Below, in pieces: positions 43,316-53,730 of a stretch of 64,000 bases of DNA. Positions within the stretch are counted from its first letter, which is position 1; every line of letters starts with the position of its first letter. Below the pieces are notes generated by a model that worked only from the letters and a program-made list of their open reading frames with translations, ran no database searches and was not told the DNA's origin. The stretch is from Variovorax sp. UMC13 (GTDB lineage Bacteria; Pseudomonadota; Gammaproteobacteria; Burkholderiales; Burkholderiaceae_C): NCBI RefSeq assembly GCF_014170375.1, contig NZ_LZZW01000014.1, forward strand, positions 62,001-126,000. Direction: 5' to 3'. A program made the position numbers and the translations under genes.

Positions 43316-46300
43316 ATGAACGCTCCGATCGCGCTGACTGCGTTGTTGACGCAGGCCGCAGAGCCTGCCCGACTGCGCGAGATTCCGTACAACTACACCA
43401 GCTTCTCCGACCGGGAGATCGTGATCCGCCTGCTGGGCGAACGCGGCTGGGCCCTGCTGCAGTCGCTGCGCGACGAGCGGCGCACCGGCCGCTCGGCCCG
43501 CATGCTCTACGAGGTGCTGGGCGACATCTGGGTGGTGCAGCGCAACCCCTACCTGGTCGACGACCTGCTGGACAACCCGCGCCGCCGCGGCCAGCTGGTG
43601 GATGCGCTCAAGCACCGGCTGGGCGAGGTCGCCAAGCGCCGCACCCCCGACGTCGACGCCCAGCGCGACCTGCTGGTCGGTGAGCTGACCGCCCTGGTGG
43701 CGCAGGCCATCGCCGCCTTCGACACCATGTTCCGCGACGTCGCCGCGCTGCGCCGCAAGGCCACGCGCGCCTTCGGCCGGCTCACCGCCAAGGACAACGT
43801 CAAGTTCGACGGCCTGTCGCGCGTGTCGCATGTCACCGACGCCACCGACTGGCGCGTGGAGTACCCCTTCGTGGTGCTGTGCCCCGACACCGAGGCCGAG
43901 ATGGCGCTGCTGGTCAAGGGCTGCATCGAACTGGGCCTGACCATCATCCCGCGCGGCGGCGGCACCGGCTACACCGGTGGCGCGATCCCGCTGACCTGGA
44001 ACAGCGCGGTCATCAACACCGAGAAGCTCGAGGCCATGACCGAGGTCGAGTTCATGTCGCTGCCGGGCCTCGAGGCGCCCGTGCCCACCGTCTGGACCGA
44101 GGCCGGCGTGGTCACCCAGCGCGTGGCCGACGCGGCCGAGCGCGCGGGCTACGTGTTCGCGGTCGACCCGACCTCGGCCGAAGCCTCCTGCGTGGGCGGC
44201 AACGTCGCGATGAACGCGGGCGGCAAGAAGGCCGTGCTGTGGGGCACGGCGCTGGACAACCTGGCCTCCTGGCGCATGGTGACGCCGCAGGCCGAATGGC
44301 TCGAGGTCACGCGCATTGGCCACAACCTGGGCAAGATCCACGACGCCGAGCGCGCCGTGTTCGAGCTGCAGTACTTTGCGGCCGACGGCAAGACCAGGCT
44401 GCGCACCGAAACCCTCGACATCCCGGGCAAGACCTTCCGCAAGGAAGGCCTGGGCAAGGACGTGACCGACAAGTTCCTCTCGGGCCTGCCGGGCATCCAG
44501 AAGGAGGGCTGCGACGGCCTGATCACCAGCTGCCGCTGGGTGGTGCACAAGATGCCCGCGCACACCCGCACCGTGTGCCTGGAGTTCTTCGGCAACGCCA
44601 AGGACGCGGTCCCCAGCATTGTCGAGATCAAGGACTTCATGTTCGCCGAGCAGAAGCGCTCGGGCGTGCTGCTCGCGGGTCTGGAGCACCTGGACGACCG
44701 CTACCTCAAGGCGGTCGGCTACGCCACCAAGTCGAAAAAGCACGGCGGCCTGCCGAAGATGGTGCTGTTCGGCGACATCGCGGGCGACGACGCCGATGCG
44801 GTGGCGCGCGTCACCTCCGAAGTGGTGCGCATCGCGAACTCGCGCAGCGGCGAGGGCTTCATCGCCATCAGCCCCGAGGCGCGCAAGAAGTTCTGGCTCG
44901 ACCGCAAGCGCACGGCCGCCATCAGCAAGCACACCAACGCCTTCAAGATCAACGAGGACGTGGTGATCCCGCTGCCGCGCATGGCCGAGTACACCGACGG
45001 CATCGAGCGCATCAACATCGAGCTCTCGCTGCAGAACAAGCTGGCCTTCGCCGACGCGCTCGAGGCCTTCTTCCTGCGCGGCAACCTGCCGCTGGGCAAG
45101 AGCGACGACGCCAACGACATCCCCTCGGCCGAGCTGCTGGAGGACCGCGTGGCGCAGGCCGTGACCCTGGTGCAGGAGGTGCGCGCGCTGTGGGCCGGCT
45201 GGCTGCAGGATGTCGACGCGCTGTTCCCTCGCCTGCAGGACCACACGCTGCGCGCGAGCTGGAAGACCCAGATCCGCCAGCCGCTGCAGGCCATCTTCAG
45301 CGGCGCCGAGTTCGCGCCGATCCTGGCCGAGTGCGCGGCCATCCACCAGCGCGTGCTCAAGGGCCGCGTGTGGGTCGCGCTGCACATGCACGCGGGCGAC
45401 GGCAACGTCCACACCAACCTGCCGGTCAACAGCGACAACTACGAAATGCTGCAGACCGCCCATGCGGCGGTGGTGCGCATCATGGCGCTGGCGCGCAGCC
45501 TCGACGGCGTGATCTCGGGCGAGCACGGCATCGGCATCACCAAGCTCGAGTTCCTGAGCGACGCCGAGCTGCAGCCCTTCACCGACTACAAGCAGCGGGT
45601 CGACCCTGAAGGCCGCTTCAACAAGGGCAAGCTGCTGCGCGGGGACTCGCCGGCCGCGCACGGGCTGCAGGCCGACCTCACCAACGCCTACACGCCCAGC
45701 TTCGGCCTCATGGGCCACGAGTCGCTGATCATGCAGCAGAGCGACATCGGCGCCATCGCCGACTCGGTCAAGGACTGCCTGCGCTGCGGCAAGTGCAAGC
45801 CGGTCTGCGCCACCCACGTGCCGCGCGCCAACCTGCTCTACAGCCCGCGCAACAAGATCCTCGCCACCTCGCTGCTGGTCGAGGCCTTCCTCTACGAGGA
45901 GCAGACCCGGCGCGGCGTGAGCATCAAGCACTGGCAGGAGTTCGAGGACGTGGCCGACCACTGCACGGTCTGCCACAAGTGCCTCACGCCCTGCCCGGTG
46001 AAGATCGACTTCGGCGAGGTCTCGATGCACATGCGCAACCTGCTGCGCAAGATGGGCCAGAAGAGCTTCCGGCCCGGCAATGCCGCGGCCATGCTGTTCC
46101 TCAACGCGACCAGCCCGCAGACCATCAAGGCCATGCGCATGGGCATGGTGGGCATCGGCTTCAAGGCGCAGCGCCTGGCCAACGACCTGCTGCGCCGCGT
46201 GGCGCGCAAGCAGACGGCCGCGCCGCCGGCCACGCTGGGGCCGGCGCCGATCAAGGAGCAGGTGATCCACTTCATCAACAAGAAGATGCCGGGCGGCCTG

Positions 46301-47194
46301 CCCAAGCAGACGGCACGCGCGCTGCTGGACATCGAGGATGCCGACTACGTGCCGATCATCCGCAACCCCAAGGCCACGACCTCGGAGACCGAGGCGGTGT
46401 TCTATTTCCCGGGCTGCGGCTCGGAGCGGCTGTTCTCGCAGGTGGGCCTGGCGACGCAGGCCATGCTGTGGCATGCGGGCGTGCAGACGGTGCTGCCGCC
46501 GGGCTACCTGTGCTGCGGCTATCCGCAGCGCGGCAGCGGCCAGTTCGACAAGGCCGAGAAGATGATCACCGACAACCGGGTGCTCTTCCACCGCGTGGCC
46601 AACACGCTCAACTACCTCGACATCAAGACCGTGGTGGTGAGCTGCGGCACCTGCTACGACCAGCTGCAGGGCTACCAGTTCGACAAGATCTTCCCGGGCT
46701 GCCGGATCATCGACATCCACGAGTACCTGCTCGAGAAGGGCATCACCCTGGGCGATGCGGGCGGCGGCGGCTACCTGTACCACGACCCCTGCCACAGCCC
46801 GATGAAGCTGCAGGACCCGATGAAGACCGTCAAGGCGCTGGTGGGCGACAACGTGCTCAAGAACGACCGCTGCTGCGGCGAATCGGGCACCCTGGGCGTG
46901 ACCCGGCCCGACATCTCGACCCAGATCCGCTTCCGCAAGGAAGAGGAGCTCAAGAAGGGCGAGGCCGCGCTGCGCGACAGCGGCAAGGTCGCGGCCCAGG
47001 GCAACGTGAAGATCCTCACCAGCTGCCCCAGCTGCCTGCAGGGCCTCTCGCGCTACGGCAACGACCTGAACAACGGTCTGCTCGAAGCCGACTACATCGT
47101 GGTGGAAATGGCCAACCAGATCCTGGGCGAGCAGTGGCTGCCGGAGTACGTCGCGGCCGCGAACAGCGGCGGCATCGAGCGGGTCCTGGTATGA
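43316..47194 (+). CDS. giant FAD/Fe-S oxidoreductase: DUF3683, FAD-binding, 4Fe-4S and CCG domains (D-lactate/glycolate dehydrogenase-like)
   Basis: The 1292 residues join parts that are separate in GlcD/GlcF or GlpC systems. DUF3683 covers about 20-110; a PCMH-type FAD domain has [12 protein letters not shown] at 212-223; the FAD-oxidase C-terminal domain has [13 protein letters not shown] near 690 and [13 protein letters not shown] near 732. Two 4Fe-4S motifs follow ([11 protein letters not shown] near 821, [12 protein letters not shown] near 882), then two CCG modules (PGCGSERLF and LCCGYP near 1030-1067; CHSP, CCGESGT and SCPSC at 1157-1237). It should oxidise a 2-hydroxy acid and pass electrons to quinone; the substrate is unknown. 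The HIT gene overlaps its stop. Confidence 0.9.
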   Translation: MNAPIALTALLTQAAEPARLREIPYNYTSFSDREIVIRLLGERGWALLQSLRDERRTGRSARMLYEVLGDIWVVQRNPYLVDDLLDNPRRRGQLVDALKHRLGEVAKRRTPDVDAQRDLLVGELTALVAQAIAAFDTMFRDVAALRRKATRAFGRLTAKDNVKFDGLSRVSHVTDATDWRVEYPFVVLCPDTEAEMALLVKGCIELGLTIIPRGGGTGYTGGAIPLTWNSAVINTEKLEAMTEVEFMSLPGLEAPVPTVWTEAGVVTQRVADAAERAGYVFAVDPTSAEASCVGGNVAMNAGGKKAVLWGTALDNLASWRMVTPQAEWLEVTRIGHNLGKIHDAERAVFELQYFAADGKTRLRTETLDIPGKTFRKEGLGKDVTDKFLSGLPGIQKEGCDGLITSCRWVVHKMPAHTRTVCLEFFGNAKDAVPSIVEIKDFMFAEQKRSGVLLAGLEHLDDRYLKAVGYATKSKKHGGLPKMVLFGDIAGDDADAVARVTSEVVRIANSRSGEGFIAISPEARKKFWLDRKRTAAISKHTNAFKINEDVVIPLPRMAEYTDGIERINIELSLQNKLAFADALEAFFLRGNLPLGKSDDANDIPSAELLEDRVAQAVTLVQEVRALWAGWLQDVDALFPRLQDHTLRASWKTQIRQPLQAIFSGAEFAPILAECAAIHQRVLKGRVWVALHMHAGDGNVHTNLPVNSDNYEMLQTAHAAVVRIMALARSLDGVISGEHGIGITKLEFLSDAELQPFTDYKQRVDPEGRFNKGKLLRGDSPAAHGLQADLTNAYTPSFGLMGHESLIMQQSDIGAIADSVKDCLRCGKCKPVCATHVPRANLLYSPRNKILATSLLVEAFLYEEQTRRGVSIKHWQEFEDVADHCTVCHKCLTPCPVKIDFGEVSMHMRNLLRKMGQKSFRPGNAAAMLFLNATSPQTIKAMRMGMVGIGFKAQRLANDLLRRVARKQTAAPPATLGPAPIKEQVIHFINKKMPGGLPKQTARALLDIEDADYVPIIRNPKATTSETEAVFYFPGCGSERLFSQVGLATQAMLWHAGVQTVLPPGYLCCGYPQRGSGQFDKAEKMITDNRVLFHRVANTLNYLDIKTVVVSCGTCYDQLQGYQFDKIFPGCRIIDIHEYLLEKGITLGDAGGGGYLYHDPCHSPMKLQDPMKTVKALVGDNVLKNDRCCGESGTLGVTRPDISTQIRFRKEEELKKGEAALRDSGKVAAQGNVKILTSCPSCLQGLSRYGNDLNNGLLEADYIVVEMANQILGEQWLPEYVAAANSGGIERVLV

Positions 47195-47634
47195 CCGCAA
47201 AGCGCGACGGCTGCGTGCTCTGCGAAACCTCGGGCGGCCGCCTGGTCTTCGAGGCGCCGCAGTTCCGCGTGATCCATGCCGAGGAGGCGGGCTTTCCCGC
47301 CTTCTACCGTGTGATCTGGCAATCGCACGCCGCGGAGTTCTCCGACCTGTCGAGCGCCGAACGGGCCGTCTGCATGGAGGCGGTGGCGATCGTCGAGCAG
47401 TGCCTGCGCGCGCATGTTTCGCCGGCCAAGATCAACCTGGCGGCGCTTGGCAACATGGTTGCGCACCTGCATTGGCACGTGATCGCGCGCTTCGACTGGG
47501 ACACGCGCTTCCCGGCGCCCGTCTGGGCGACGGCGCAGCGAGATCGCGACGCCGGCAGGGAGGCGGGCGTCGCGGCGGCGCTGCCCGCGGCCGAGGCTGC
47601 GATGATCGCGGCACTCAGCAAAAGGACATCCTGA
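47191..47634 (+). CDS. HIT-family nucleotide hydrolase
   Basis: The 147-residue protein ends its core with the histidine triad [10 protein letters not shown] (about 91-100), preceded by [15 protein letters not shown] proteins of this branch hydrolyse dinucleoside polyphosphates or nucleoside phosphoramidates; the exact substrate is unknown. CVLC near the N-terminus may bind zinc. The ATG overlaps the stop of the giant oxidoreductase by 4 nt, and its own stop overlaps the DUF971 start by one base. Confidence 0.87.
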   Translation: MTAKRDGCVLCETSGGRLVFEAPQFRVIHAEEAGFPAFYRVIWQSHAAEFSDLSSAERAVCMEAVAIVEQCLRAHVSPAKINLAALGNMVAHLHWHVIARFDWDTRFPAPVWATAQRDRDAGREAGVAAALPAAEAAMIAALSKRTS

Positions 47635-48047
47635 TGGCAGGTCTGCACGCCGGCGCTCCGACGCCGCAATCGATCACGGTGCACAACAAATCGAAGGTGC
47701 TCGAGGTCGGCTTCTCCGACGGCGCGAGCTTTCGCATCCCCTTCGAGCTGATGCGCATCTACTCGCCCTCGGCCGAGGTGCAGGGCCACGGCCCGGGCGA
47801 GGAGGTGCTGCAGACCGGCAAGCGCGAGGTCGGCCTGCTCGAACTCGAGCCGGTGGGCAACTACGCGGTCAAGCCGGTGTTCACCGACGGCCACGAGAGC
47901 GGCATCTTCAGCTGGACACTGCTCTACGAACTGGGCCAGCAGCAGGAGGCCCTGTGGGCCGAGTACGAGCGGCGCCTGGCCGCCGCCGGCGTCGACCGCG
48001 ACGCCCCGATGGCGCCCAAGGGGGGCCACGGCTGCAGCAGCCACTGA
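47634..48047 (+). CDS. DUF971 protein (gamma-butyrobetaine hydroxylase N-terminal-like)
   Basis: The 137-residue protein contains the DUF971 fold (QSITVHNKSKVLEVGFSDG, FRIPFELMRIYSPSAEVQGH, YAVKPVFTDGHESGIFSWTL) and a C-terminal HGCSSH that could bind metal. In eukaryotic hydroxylases this domain binds zinc; free-standing bacterial forms are uncharacterised and are often found near ubiE, as here. One-base overlap (TGATG) with the HIT gene; 78 nt before ubiE. Confidence 0.88.
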   Translation: MAGLHAGAPTPQSITVHNKSKVLEVGFSDGASFRIPFELMRIYSPSAEVQGHGPGEEVLQTGKREVGLLELEPVGNYAVKPVFTDGHESGIFSWTLLYELGQQQEALWAEYERRLAAAGVDRDAPMAPKGGHGCSSH

Positions 48048-48090
48048 GCCCTTCCGGGGCAATGTCCGCCGTCGCTGCGGGGTCGTCCAC

Positions 48091-48118
48091 TTGATGGCAG
48101 GCGCTTCCGCCCTAACAT
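48091..48118 (+). promoter_or_regulatory. possible ubiE promoter just before the start codon
   Basis: TTGATG (48091-48096) and TAACAT (48113-48118) are 16 nt apart, 4/6 matches each. The -10 ends only 7 nt before the ubiE ATG, and no Shine-Dalgarno sequence lies between. Confidence 0.4.
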
Positions 48119-48125
48119 CGGGTGC

Positions 48126-48857
48126 ATGAGCACCACCCACTTCGGTTTTGAGAACGTCGACGAAAGCGACAAGGCGCGCCGCGTGCGCGGCGTGTTCGAC
48201 TCGGTCGCCACCCGCTACGACATCATGAACGACCTGATGTCCGCGGGCCTGCACCGCGCCTGGAAGGCGTACACCGTGATGGTGGCCAATGTCGGCGAGG
48301 GCTCGCGCGTGCTCGACATCGCGGGCGGCACCGGCGACCTCGCCCTGGCCTTCGCCAAGAAGGTCGGCGCTTCGGGCCAGGTGGTGCACACCGACATCAA
48401 CGAGGCCATGCTGAGCACCGGCCGCGACCGCCTGCTCGATGCCGGCGTGGTGCTGCCCACCATGGTCTGCGACGCCGAGAAGCTGCCCTTCGCCGACGGC
48501 CACTTCGACGTCGTGACCGTGGCCTTCGGCCTGCGCAACATGACCCACAAGGACATCGCGCTCAAGGAGATGAACCGCGTGCTCAAGCCCGGCGGCAAGC
48601 TGCTGGTGCTGGAGTTCTCCCGGGTCGCGAAACCCCTGCAGAAGGCCTACGACTGGTACTCCTTCAACGTGCTGCCGCGGCTGGGCAAGCTGGTGGCCGG
48701 CGACGACGCCAGCTACCGCTACCTGGCCGAGTCGATCCGGATGCATCCGGCGCAGGAAGAGCTCAAGACCCTCATGAAAGAGGGTGGTTTCGGGCATGTG
48801 GACTATCACAACATGACGGGTGGCGTGGCGGCCTTGCATGTTGGAATCAAGTGTTGA
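48126..48857 (+). CDS. ubiE: ubiquinone/menaquinone C-methyltransferase UbiE
   Basis: UbiE is the SAM-dependent C-methyltransferase of ubiquinone synthesis. The 243 residues contain the SAM motif [18 protein letters not shown] (about 61-78), [18 protein letters not shown] near 35-52 and the family signature [17 protein letters not shown]. There are no membrane segments. It is the first gene of the ubiE, Tim44-like, ubiJ, ubiB series, and ispB at 17.4 kb provides the tail of the same molecule. Confidence 0.96.
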   Translation: MSTTHFGFENVDESDKARRVRGVFDSVATRYDIMNDLMSAGLHRAWKAYTVMVANVGEGSRVLDIAGGTGDLALAFAKKVGASGQVVHTDINEAMLSTGRDRLLDAGVVLPTMVCDAEKLPFADGHFDVVTVAFGLRNMTHKDIALKEMNRVLKPGGKLLVLEFSRVAKPLQKAYDWYSFNVLPRLGKLVAGDDASYRYLAESIRMHPAQEELKTLMKEGGFGHVDYHNMTGGVAALHVGIKC

Positions 48858-48900
48858 ATTGACGATTGCATTGCCGTTTCTGGCGATCAGAGGAGACTTC

Positions 48901-49944
48901 ATGATGAAAAAACTGGGTACTGTTTTGCTGGTGTGTGCCATGACCTTGGGCGGCATGCAGGCTGAAGCCGCGCGCATGGGCGGCGGCAAGTCCTTCGGCC
49001 GCCAGTCGGGCAACGTGACACAACGCCAGGCGACCCCGCCGGCCAACGCGCCGGGTGCACCGGCACAGAACGCCACCAATGCGGCACCGGCCAAGCCGGC
49101 TGGCGCCGCCGCCCCCGCGGCCGCCGCCGCGCCCAAGCGCCCCTGGGGCGCGATGCTGGGCGGCCTGGCCGCCGGCCTGGGCCTGGCCTGGCTGGCGAAT
49201 TCGCTCGGCCTCGGTGCGGCCTTCGGCAACATGCTGCTGATCGGCCTGCTGGTGCTGGCGGCGGTGGTGGTGTGGCGCATCTTCGCGGCCCGTTCGCGTG
49301 CCGGCAGCGGCAATGGCGCCAACCAGGGCGGCTTCGCCTTCCAGGGCGCAGGCGGCCCGGGCAACCCGTCGGCTCCCGCGCAGTACAACCCCGGCAATGT
49401 CGGCAACGACGCGTCGGCCCGTCCCTGGGAGCGCCAGAACGCCGCCTCCTTCGACGCCAGCCCGGCCACGGCCAGCGGCTCGTCGATGGCCGGTGCGGCC
49501 GGTGCCGGCGGCGCGAGCATGATCGGTTCGGCGCTCGAGGGCGGACAGTCCTGGGGCATCCCCGCGGGCTTCGACGTCGACGGTTTCCTGGGCGCGGCCA
49601 AGCGCAACTTCGTGACCCTGCAGGACGCCTGGGACCGCAACGACATCCAGTCGCTGCGCTCGATGATGACCGACAGCATGGTCGGCGAGATCCAGGCCCA
49701 GCTGGCCGAGCGTGAAGCGCACATCGGCAGCCAGCCCAACAAGACCGAAGTCGTGATGCTCGATGCCAAGCTTCTGGGCATCGAAGAAGCGCCCGACGTC
49801 TACCTGGCCAGCGTCGAGTTCTCGGGGATGATCCGCGAAGACGCATCGGCCGGCCCGAGCCCGTTCCGCGAGGTGTGGAACATGACCAAGCCCACCGACG
49901 GCCGCGGCGGCTGGCTGGTGGCGGGCGTGCAAGCCCTCCAATGA
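48901..49944 (+). CDS. Tim44-like domain exported protein, function unknown
   Basis: The ATG at 48901, with AGGAGA upstream, gives 347 residues. A signal peptide ends near MQAEA (23), followed by an alanine/proline-rich linker (about 40-80), a hydrophobic pair of segments at 84-130 (AMLGGLAAGLGLAWLANSLG, MLLIGLLVLAAVVVWRIF), a Gly/Ala/Ser linker, and a C-terminal Tim44/NTF2-like domain at about 225-345 (FDVDGFLGAAKRNFVTLQDA, EVVMLDAKLLGIEEAPDVYL). Its role in bacteria is not known to me. It lies 43 nt after ubiE and before ubiJ-ubiB. Confidence 0.82.
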   Translation: MMKKLGTVLLVCAMTLGGMQAEAARMGGGKSFGRQSGNVTQRQATPPANAPGAPAQNATNAAPAKPAGAAAPAAAAAPKRPWGAMLGGLAAGLGLAWLANSLGLGAAFGNMLLIGLLVLAAVVVWRIFAARSRAGSGNGANQGGFAFQGAGGPGNPSAPAQYNPGNVGNDASARPWERQNAASFDASPATASGSSMAGAAGAGGASMIGSALEGGQSWGIPAGFDVDGFLGAAKRNFVTLQDAWDRNDIQSLRSMMTDSMVGEIQAQLAEREAHIGSQPNKTEVVMLDAKLLGIEEAPDVYLASVEFSGMIREDASAGPSPFREVWNMTKPTDGRGGWLVAGVQALQ

Positions 49945-50002
49945 CCCGATAGATAGGCGCGATCTGTCGCATCGCAGGCCCCGATCCAGGGGCCGGGTCG
50001 GG

Positions 50003-50008
50003 AATAAT
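50003..50008 (+). promoter_or_regulatory. -10-like box immediately before ubiJ
   Basis: AATAAT (5/6 to TATAAT) ends 6 nt before the ubiJ ATG. No good -35 is seen and the leader would be absent. Confidence 0.3.
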
Positions 50009-50014
50009 GGGGAC

Positions 50015-50572
50015 ATGGCCACACCATCGTCCCCATTCGCATTTCTGAATGACCTCGTCAGCCGCATCGGCACCCGGCTGCAGCCGCCGCCGTGGGCCGT
50101 GCACGAGATCCAGCACCGCGCGGTGCTCTTCCTCAACCATGTGCTGCAGCAGGAGCCCGAGGCCCAGCAGCGCCTGGTGCGGCAGAAGGGGCGGGTGGTG
50201 CAGTTCGAATGGAGCTTCGTCACGATGCGGCTGATCGCCACGCCGGCCGGCCTGCTCGACCTGGCGCCCGAGGGCGCGGTCCCCGAACTCACGCTCACCG
50301 TCACCGACACCTCGCCCTTCGACCTGGCCCGCGCCACCTTGCGCGGCGACAAGCCGGCGGTGCGCATCGTCGGCGACGTACAACTGGCGGCCGAGGTGAA
50401 CTGGCTGGTCGACCATGTGCGCTGGGACGTCGAGGACGACCTCGCCCGCGTGATCGGCGACGTGCCGGCCCACACCCTGGGCAATGCGGCGCGCCGCGTG
50501 GTGGGCGCGCTGCGGCAGTTCGTCGGCGATCGTGTGCCCAGACCTGGCATCGGCGGCACGGGCGCCGAATGA
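50015..50572 (+). CDS. ubiJ: ubiquinone biosynthesis accessory factor UbiJ (SCP2-like)
   Basis: UbiJ is a lipid-binding protein of the soluble Ubi complex that carries ubiquinone intermediates. The 185 residues hold an SCP2-like domain ([60 protein letters not shown]). Sequence resemblance is moderate, but the position directly before ubiB (4-nt overlap) and after ubiE is the standard ubiE-ubiJ-ubiB order. No membrane segment. Confidence 0.85.
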   Translation: MATPSSPFAFLNDLVSRIGTRLQPPPWAVHEIQHRAVLFLNHVLQQEPEAQQRLVRQKGRVVQFEWSFVTMRLIATPAGLLDLAPEGAVPELTLTVTDTSPFDLARATLRGDKPAVRIVGDVQLAAEVNWLVDHVRWDVEDDLARVIGDVPAHTLGNAARRVVGALRQFVGDRVPRPGIGGTGAE

Positions 50573-52134
50573 CGCGTTTCTATCGCGGCATCTTCATCGT
50601 CTGGGTCGCGCTGCGCTACGGCCTCGACGAGCTCGTGCTCACGAGCTTCCAGAAGCCCTGGCTTCGCATCGTGGCGCGCGTCGTTTCCATCGGCCGCAAC
50701 CTCGATGCGCCGCGCGGCCAGCGGCTGCGCGAGGCGCTCGAACGGCTGGGCCCGATCTTCGTCAAGTTCGGCCAGGTGCTGTCGACCCGGCGCGACCTGC
50801 TGCCGCCCGACATCGCCGACGAACTGGCCTTCCTGCAGGACCGCGTGCCGCCGTTCCCTTCCTCGGTAGCCATCGCCACCATCGAGCGCGCCTTCCGCCG
50901 CCCGGTGGGCGAGGTGTTCGTGCAGTTCGACGAGACGCCGGTGGCCAGCGCCTCGATCGCGCAGGTGCACTTCGCGACCGTGCGCGACGCCAAGGGCGCG
51001 CTGCGCGACGTGGCGGTCAAGGTGCTGCGCCCGGGCATGCGCACGGTCATGGAGAAGGACCTGGCGCTGATGGCCATGATGGCGCGCTGGGTCGAGAACC
51101 TGTCGGCCGACGGCAAGCGGCTCAAGCCGCGCGAGGTGATCGCCGAGTTCGACAAGTACCTGCACGACGAGCTCGACCTGGTGCGCGAGGCCGCCAACGC
51201 GGCGCAGCTGCGGCGTAACATGGAGAAGCTCGAGCTGGTGCTGATCCCCGAGATGCTCTGGGACTACTGCCACCCGGAAGTGATCGTGATGGAGCGCATG
51301 AACGGCGTGCCCATCGCGCAGCTCGAGCGCCTGCGCGCGGCCGGCGTGGACATCCCCAAGCTGGCGCGCGACGGCGTCACCATCTTCTTCACCCAGGTGT
51401 TCCGCGACGGCTTCTTCCACGCCGACATGCACCCAGGCAACATCATGGTGAGCCTGCAGCCGCAGACCTTCGGGCGCTACATCTCGCTCGATTTCGGCAT
51501 CGTGGGCACGCTCACCGAGACCGACAAGGAATACCTGGCGCAGAACTTCGTGGCCTTCTTCCGGCGCGACTACAAGCGCGTGGCCGAGCTGCACCTGGAA
51601 AGCGGCTGGGTGCCCGAGGGCACGCGCATCGACGAGCTCGAGGCCGCGATCCGCACCGTCTGCGAACCCTACTTCGACCGGCCGCTCAAGGAGATCTCGC
51701 TGGGCATGGTGCTGATGCGCCTGTTCCAGACCTCGCGCCGCTTCCACGTCGAGATCCAGCCGCAGCTGGTGCTGCTGCAGAAGACGCTGCTCAACATCGA
51801 GGGCCTGGGCCGCCAGCTCGACCCCGAACTCGACCTCTGGGCCACGGCCAAGCCCTTCCTCGAGAAGTGGATGATCGACCAGATCGGCCCCAAGCGGCTG
51901 TTCGCGCAGCTCAAGGCCGAGGCGCCGCGCTATGCCAAGCTGCTGCCCCAGCTGCCGCGCCTGCTGCACGAGTTCCTGGAGAACAAGCCGGCCGACCACC
52001 GCCGGGAACTGCTGGAGCTGCTGGCGGCGCAGAAGCGCACCAACCGGCTGCTGCAGACCGTGATCGCGACCGGCCTGGGCTTCGTGCTGGGCCTGGTCGT
52101 GATGCAGATCGTCGTGCGCGTCCAGGTCTTCTGA
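50569..52134 (+). CDS. ubiB: ubiquinone biosynthesis kinase-like ATPase UbiB
   Basis: UbiB is a membrane-anchored atypical kinase-like protein needed for ubiquinone synthesis. The ATG at 50569 gives 521 residues. Family motifs: [20 protein letters not shown] (the KxGQ region, about 60-79), [11 protein letters not shown] (the Ala-rich loop), [23 protein letters not shown] and [10 protein letters not shown] (the DFG equivalent). Two C-terminal membrane helices are near 495-521. The start overlaps the ubiJ stop by 4 nt. Confidence 0.96.
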   Translation: MTRFYRGIFIVWVALRYGLDELVLTSFQKPWLRIVARVVSIGRNLDAPRGQRLREALERLGPIFVKFGQVLSTRRDLLPPDIADELAFLQDRVPPFPSSVAIATIERAFRRPVGEVFVQFDETPVASASIAQVHFATVRDAKGALRDVAVKVLRPGMRTVMEKDLALMAMMARWVENLSADGKRLKPREVIAEFDKYLHDELDLVREAANAAQLRRNMEKLELVLIPEMLWDYCHPEVIVMERMNGVPIAQLERLRAAGVDIPKLARDGVTIFFTQVFRDGFFHADMHPGNIMVSLQPQTFGRYISLDFGIVGTLTETDKEYLAQNFVAFFRRDYKRVAELHLESGWVPEGTRIDELEAAIRTVCEPYFDRPLKEISLGMVLMRLFQTSRRFHVEIQPQLVLLQKTLLNIEGLGRQLDPELDLWATAKPFLEKWMIDQIGPKRLFAQLKAEAPRYAKLLPQLPRLLHEFLENKPADHRRELLELLAAQKRTNRLLQTVIATGLGFVLGLVVMQIVVRVQVF

Positions 52135-52199
52135 CTGGCACGGCCCTTGCGCGGCCTCCAAGAGCCGCATCGAATTGAGAGAGAAGAGGAGAAATCGTC

Positions 52200-53648
52200 G
52201 TGTTGTTGACCCTGGTCGCCGTCTACCTGCTGTTCACGATCGCCATCGGGCTCTATGCGGCCCGGCGGGTCAAGAACACCACCGACTTCGCGATTGCCGG
52301 GCGGCACCTGCCGCTCTTCATGATCGTGACCACAACCTTCGCGACCTGGTTCGGGTCGGAGACGGTGCTGGGCATTCCGGCCAAGTTCATCGAGGGCGGT
52401 CTGAACGGCGTGATCGAGGACCCCTTCGGCGCCGGCACCTGCCTGATCCTGGTGGGCCTGTTCTTCGCCGGCAAGCTCTACCGCATGACGCTGCTGACCA
52501 TCAGCGACTACTACCGCGAGCGCTACGGTCGGGTGATCGAGGTCGCGTGCTCGCTGATCATCATGCTGAGCTACCTGGGCTGGGTCTCGGCCCAGGTCAC
52601 GGCGCTGGGCCTGGTCTTCAACGTGCTCTCGGGCGGCGCCATCGGCGTGTCGCTGGGCATGGTGATCGGCGTGGTGTCGATCCTGGCGTACACGCTGTTC
52701 GGCGGCATGTGGTCGGTGGCCGTCACCGACTTCATCCAGATGATCATCCTGGTGCTGGGCCTGGCGGTGATCGCGGTGTTCGCGGGCCAGATGGCCGGCG
52801 GCGCGGACAAGGTGGTGGCCTTCGCGGTCAGCAAGGACCTGTTCAAGTTCTGGCCCGAGCCGAACTACAAGGACATGGTGTTCTTCTTCGCCGCGGCGAT
52901 CACCATGATGCTGGGCTCGATCCCGCAGCAGGACGTGTTCCAGCGCGTGATGTCGGCCAACAACGTCAAGTCCGCGACCCGCGGCCCGGTGATCGGCGGC
53001 ATCGCCTACATCCTGTTCGCTTTCGTCCCGATGTTCCTGGTGGCCAGCGCGCTGCTGATCATGCCGGAACAGACCGCGGCCCTGCTCAAGGACGATCCGC
53101 AGAAGGTGCTGCCCACGCTGGTGCTCGAGAAGATGCCCTTCGTGATGCAGGTGCTCTTCTTCGGTGCGCTGCTGTCGGCCATCAAGTCGACCGCCTCGGC
53201 CACCTTGCTGGCGCCCAGCGTGACCTTCACCGAGAACATCTGGCGCCAGTTCCGCCCGGCCGGCAACGACCGCGAGAACCTGCGCACCATGCGCATCACC
53301 ACCCTGGTCTTCAGTGCCGCGGTGCTGGCCTATTCGATCCGCATGCAGGGCACGCCGATCTACGAGCTGGTCTCCGGCGCCTACCAGGTGCCCCTGGTCG
53401 GCGCCTTCGTGCCGCTGGTGTGCGGGCTCTACTGGCAGCGGGCCACCACGCAGGGTGCGGTGGCGGCGGTGCTGCTGGGCATCGGCACCTGGCTGCTGTT
53501 CCTGGCGCTGCCCTGGGGCCAGGCCTTCCCGGCGCAGCTGGCCGGCGTGCTGGCGGCCTTCGTGGGCATGGTGGCCGGTTCGCTGGCGCCGCAGTGGGTG
53601 TCCAACACCCGCACGCCGCACCGTCCGCTGGTCGAGGGCACGCTCTGA
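52200..53648 (+). CDS. sodium:solute symporter (SSS family)
   Basis: The 482-residue membrane protein has about 12-13 helices and SSS family signatures: TTDFAIAGRHLPLFMIVTTT with FATWFGSETVLG (about 27-60), the YTLFGGMWSVAVTDFIQMII block (about 165-185), and SAIKSTASATLLAPS in a helix likely to bind sodium. The GTG start at 52200 has AGGAGAAAT before it. The solute is unknown. It follows ubiB by 65 nt and may be transcribed with it. Confidence 0.88.
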   Translation: MLLTLVAVYLLFTIAIGLYAARRVKNTTDFAIAGRHLPLFMIVTTTFATWFGSETVLGIPAKFIEGGLNGVIEDPFGAGTCLILVGLFFAGKLYRMTLLTISDYYRERYGRVIEVACSLIIMLSYLGWVSAQVTALGLVFNVLSGGAIGVSLGMVIGVVSILAYTLFGGMWSVAVTDFIQMIILVLGLAVIAVFAGQMAGGADKVVAFAVSKDLFKFWPEPNYKDMVFFFAAAITMMLGSIPQQDVFQRVMSANNVKSATRGPVIGGIAYILFAFVPMFLVASALLIMPEQTAALLKDDPQKVLPTLVLEKMPFVMQVLFFGALLSAIKSTASATLLAPSVTFTENIWRQFRPAGNDRENLRTMRITTLVFSAAVLAYSIRMQGTPIYELVSGAYQVPLVGAFVPLVCGLYWQRATTQGAVAAVLLGIGTWLLFLALPWGQAFPAQLAGVLAAFVGMVAGSLAPQWVSNTRTPHRPLVEGTL

Positions 53649-53676
53649 GCGTGGAGGGCGGGGTCGGGCCCGGCCG

Positions 53677-53682
53677 TATAAT
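53677..53682 (+). promoter_or_regulatory. -10 box (TATAAT) upstream of the fmdB-type gene
   Basis: A perfect TATAAT in otherwise GC-rich DNA lies 48 nt before the ATG at 53731. The best -35 (TGGAGG at 53652) is weak and 19 nt away. Confidence 0.45.
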
Positions 53683-53730
53683 TGCGGGCTTTGCGAGCGA
53701 CAGCTGCGTCGTTCTTTTTCGCCCACTCCC

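Noticed and set aside
43280..47200. A minus-strand open frame of 1306 codons opposite the giant oxidoreductase
   Set aside because: Same mirror effect; the plus strand has clear FAD, Fe-S and CCG motifs across the whole length.
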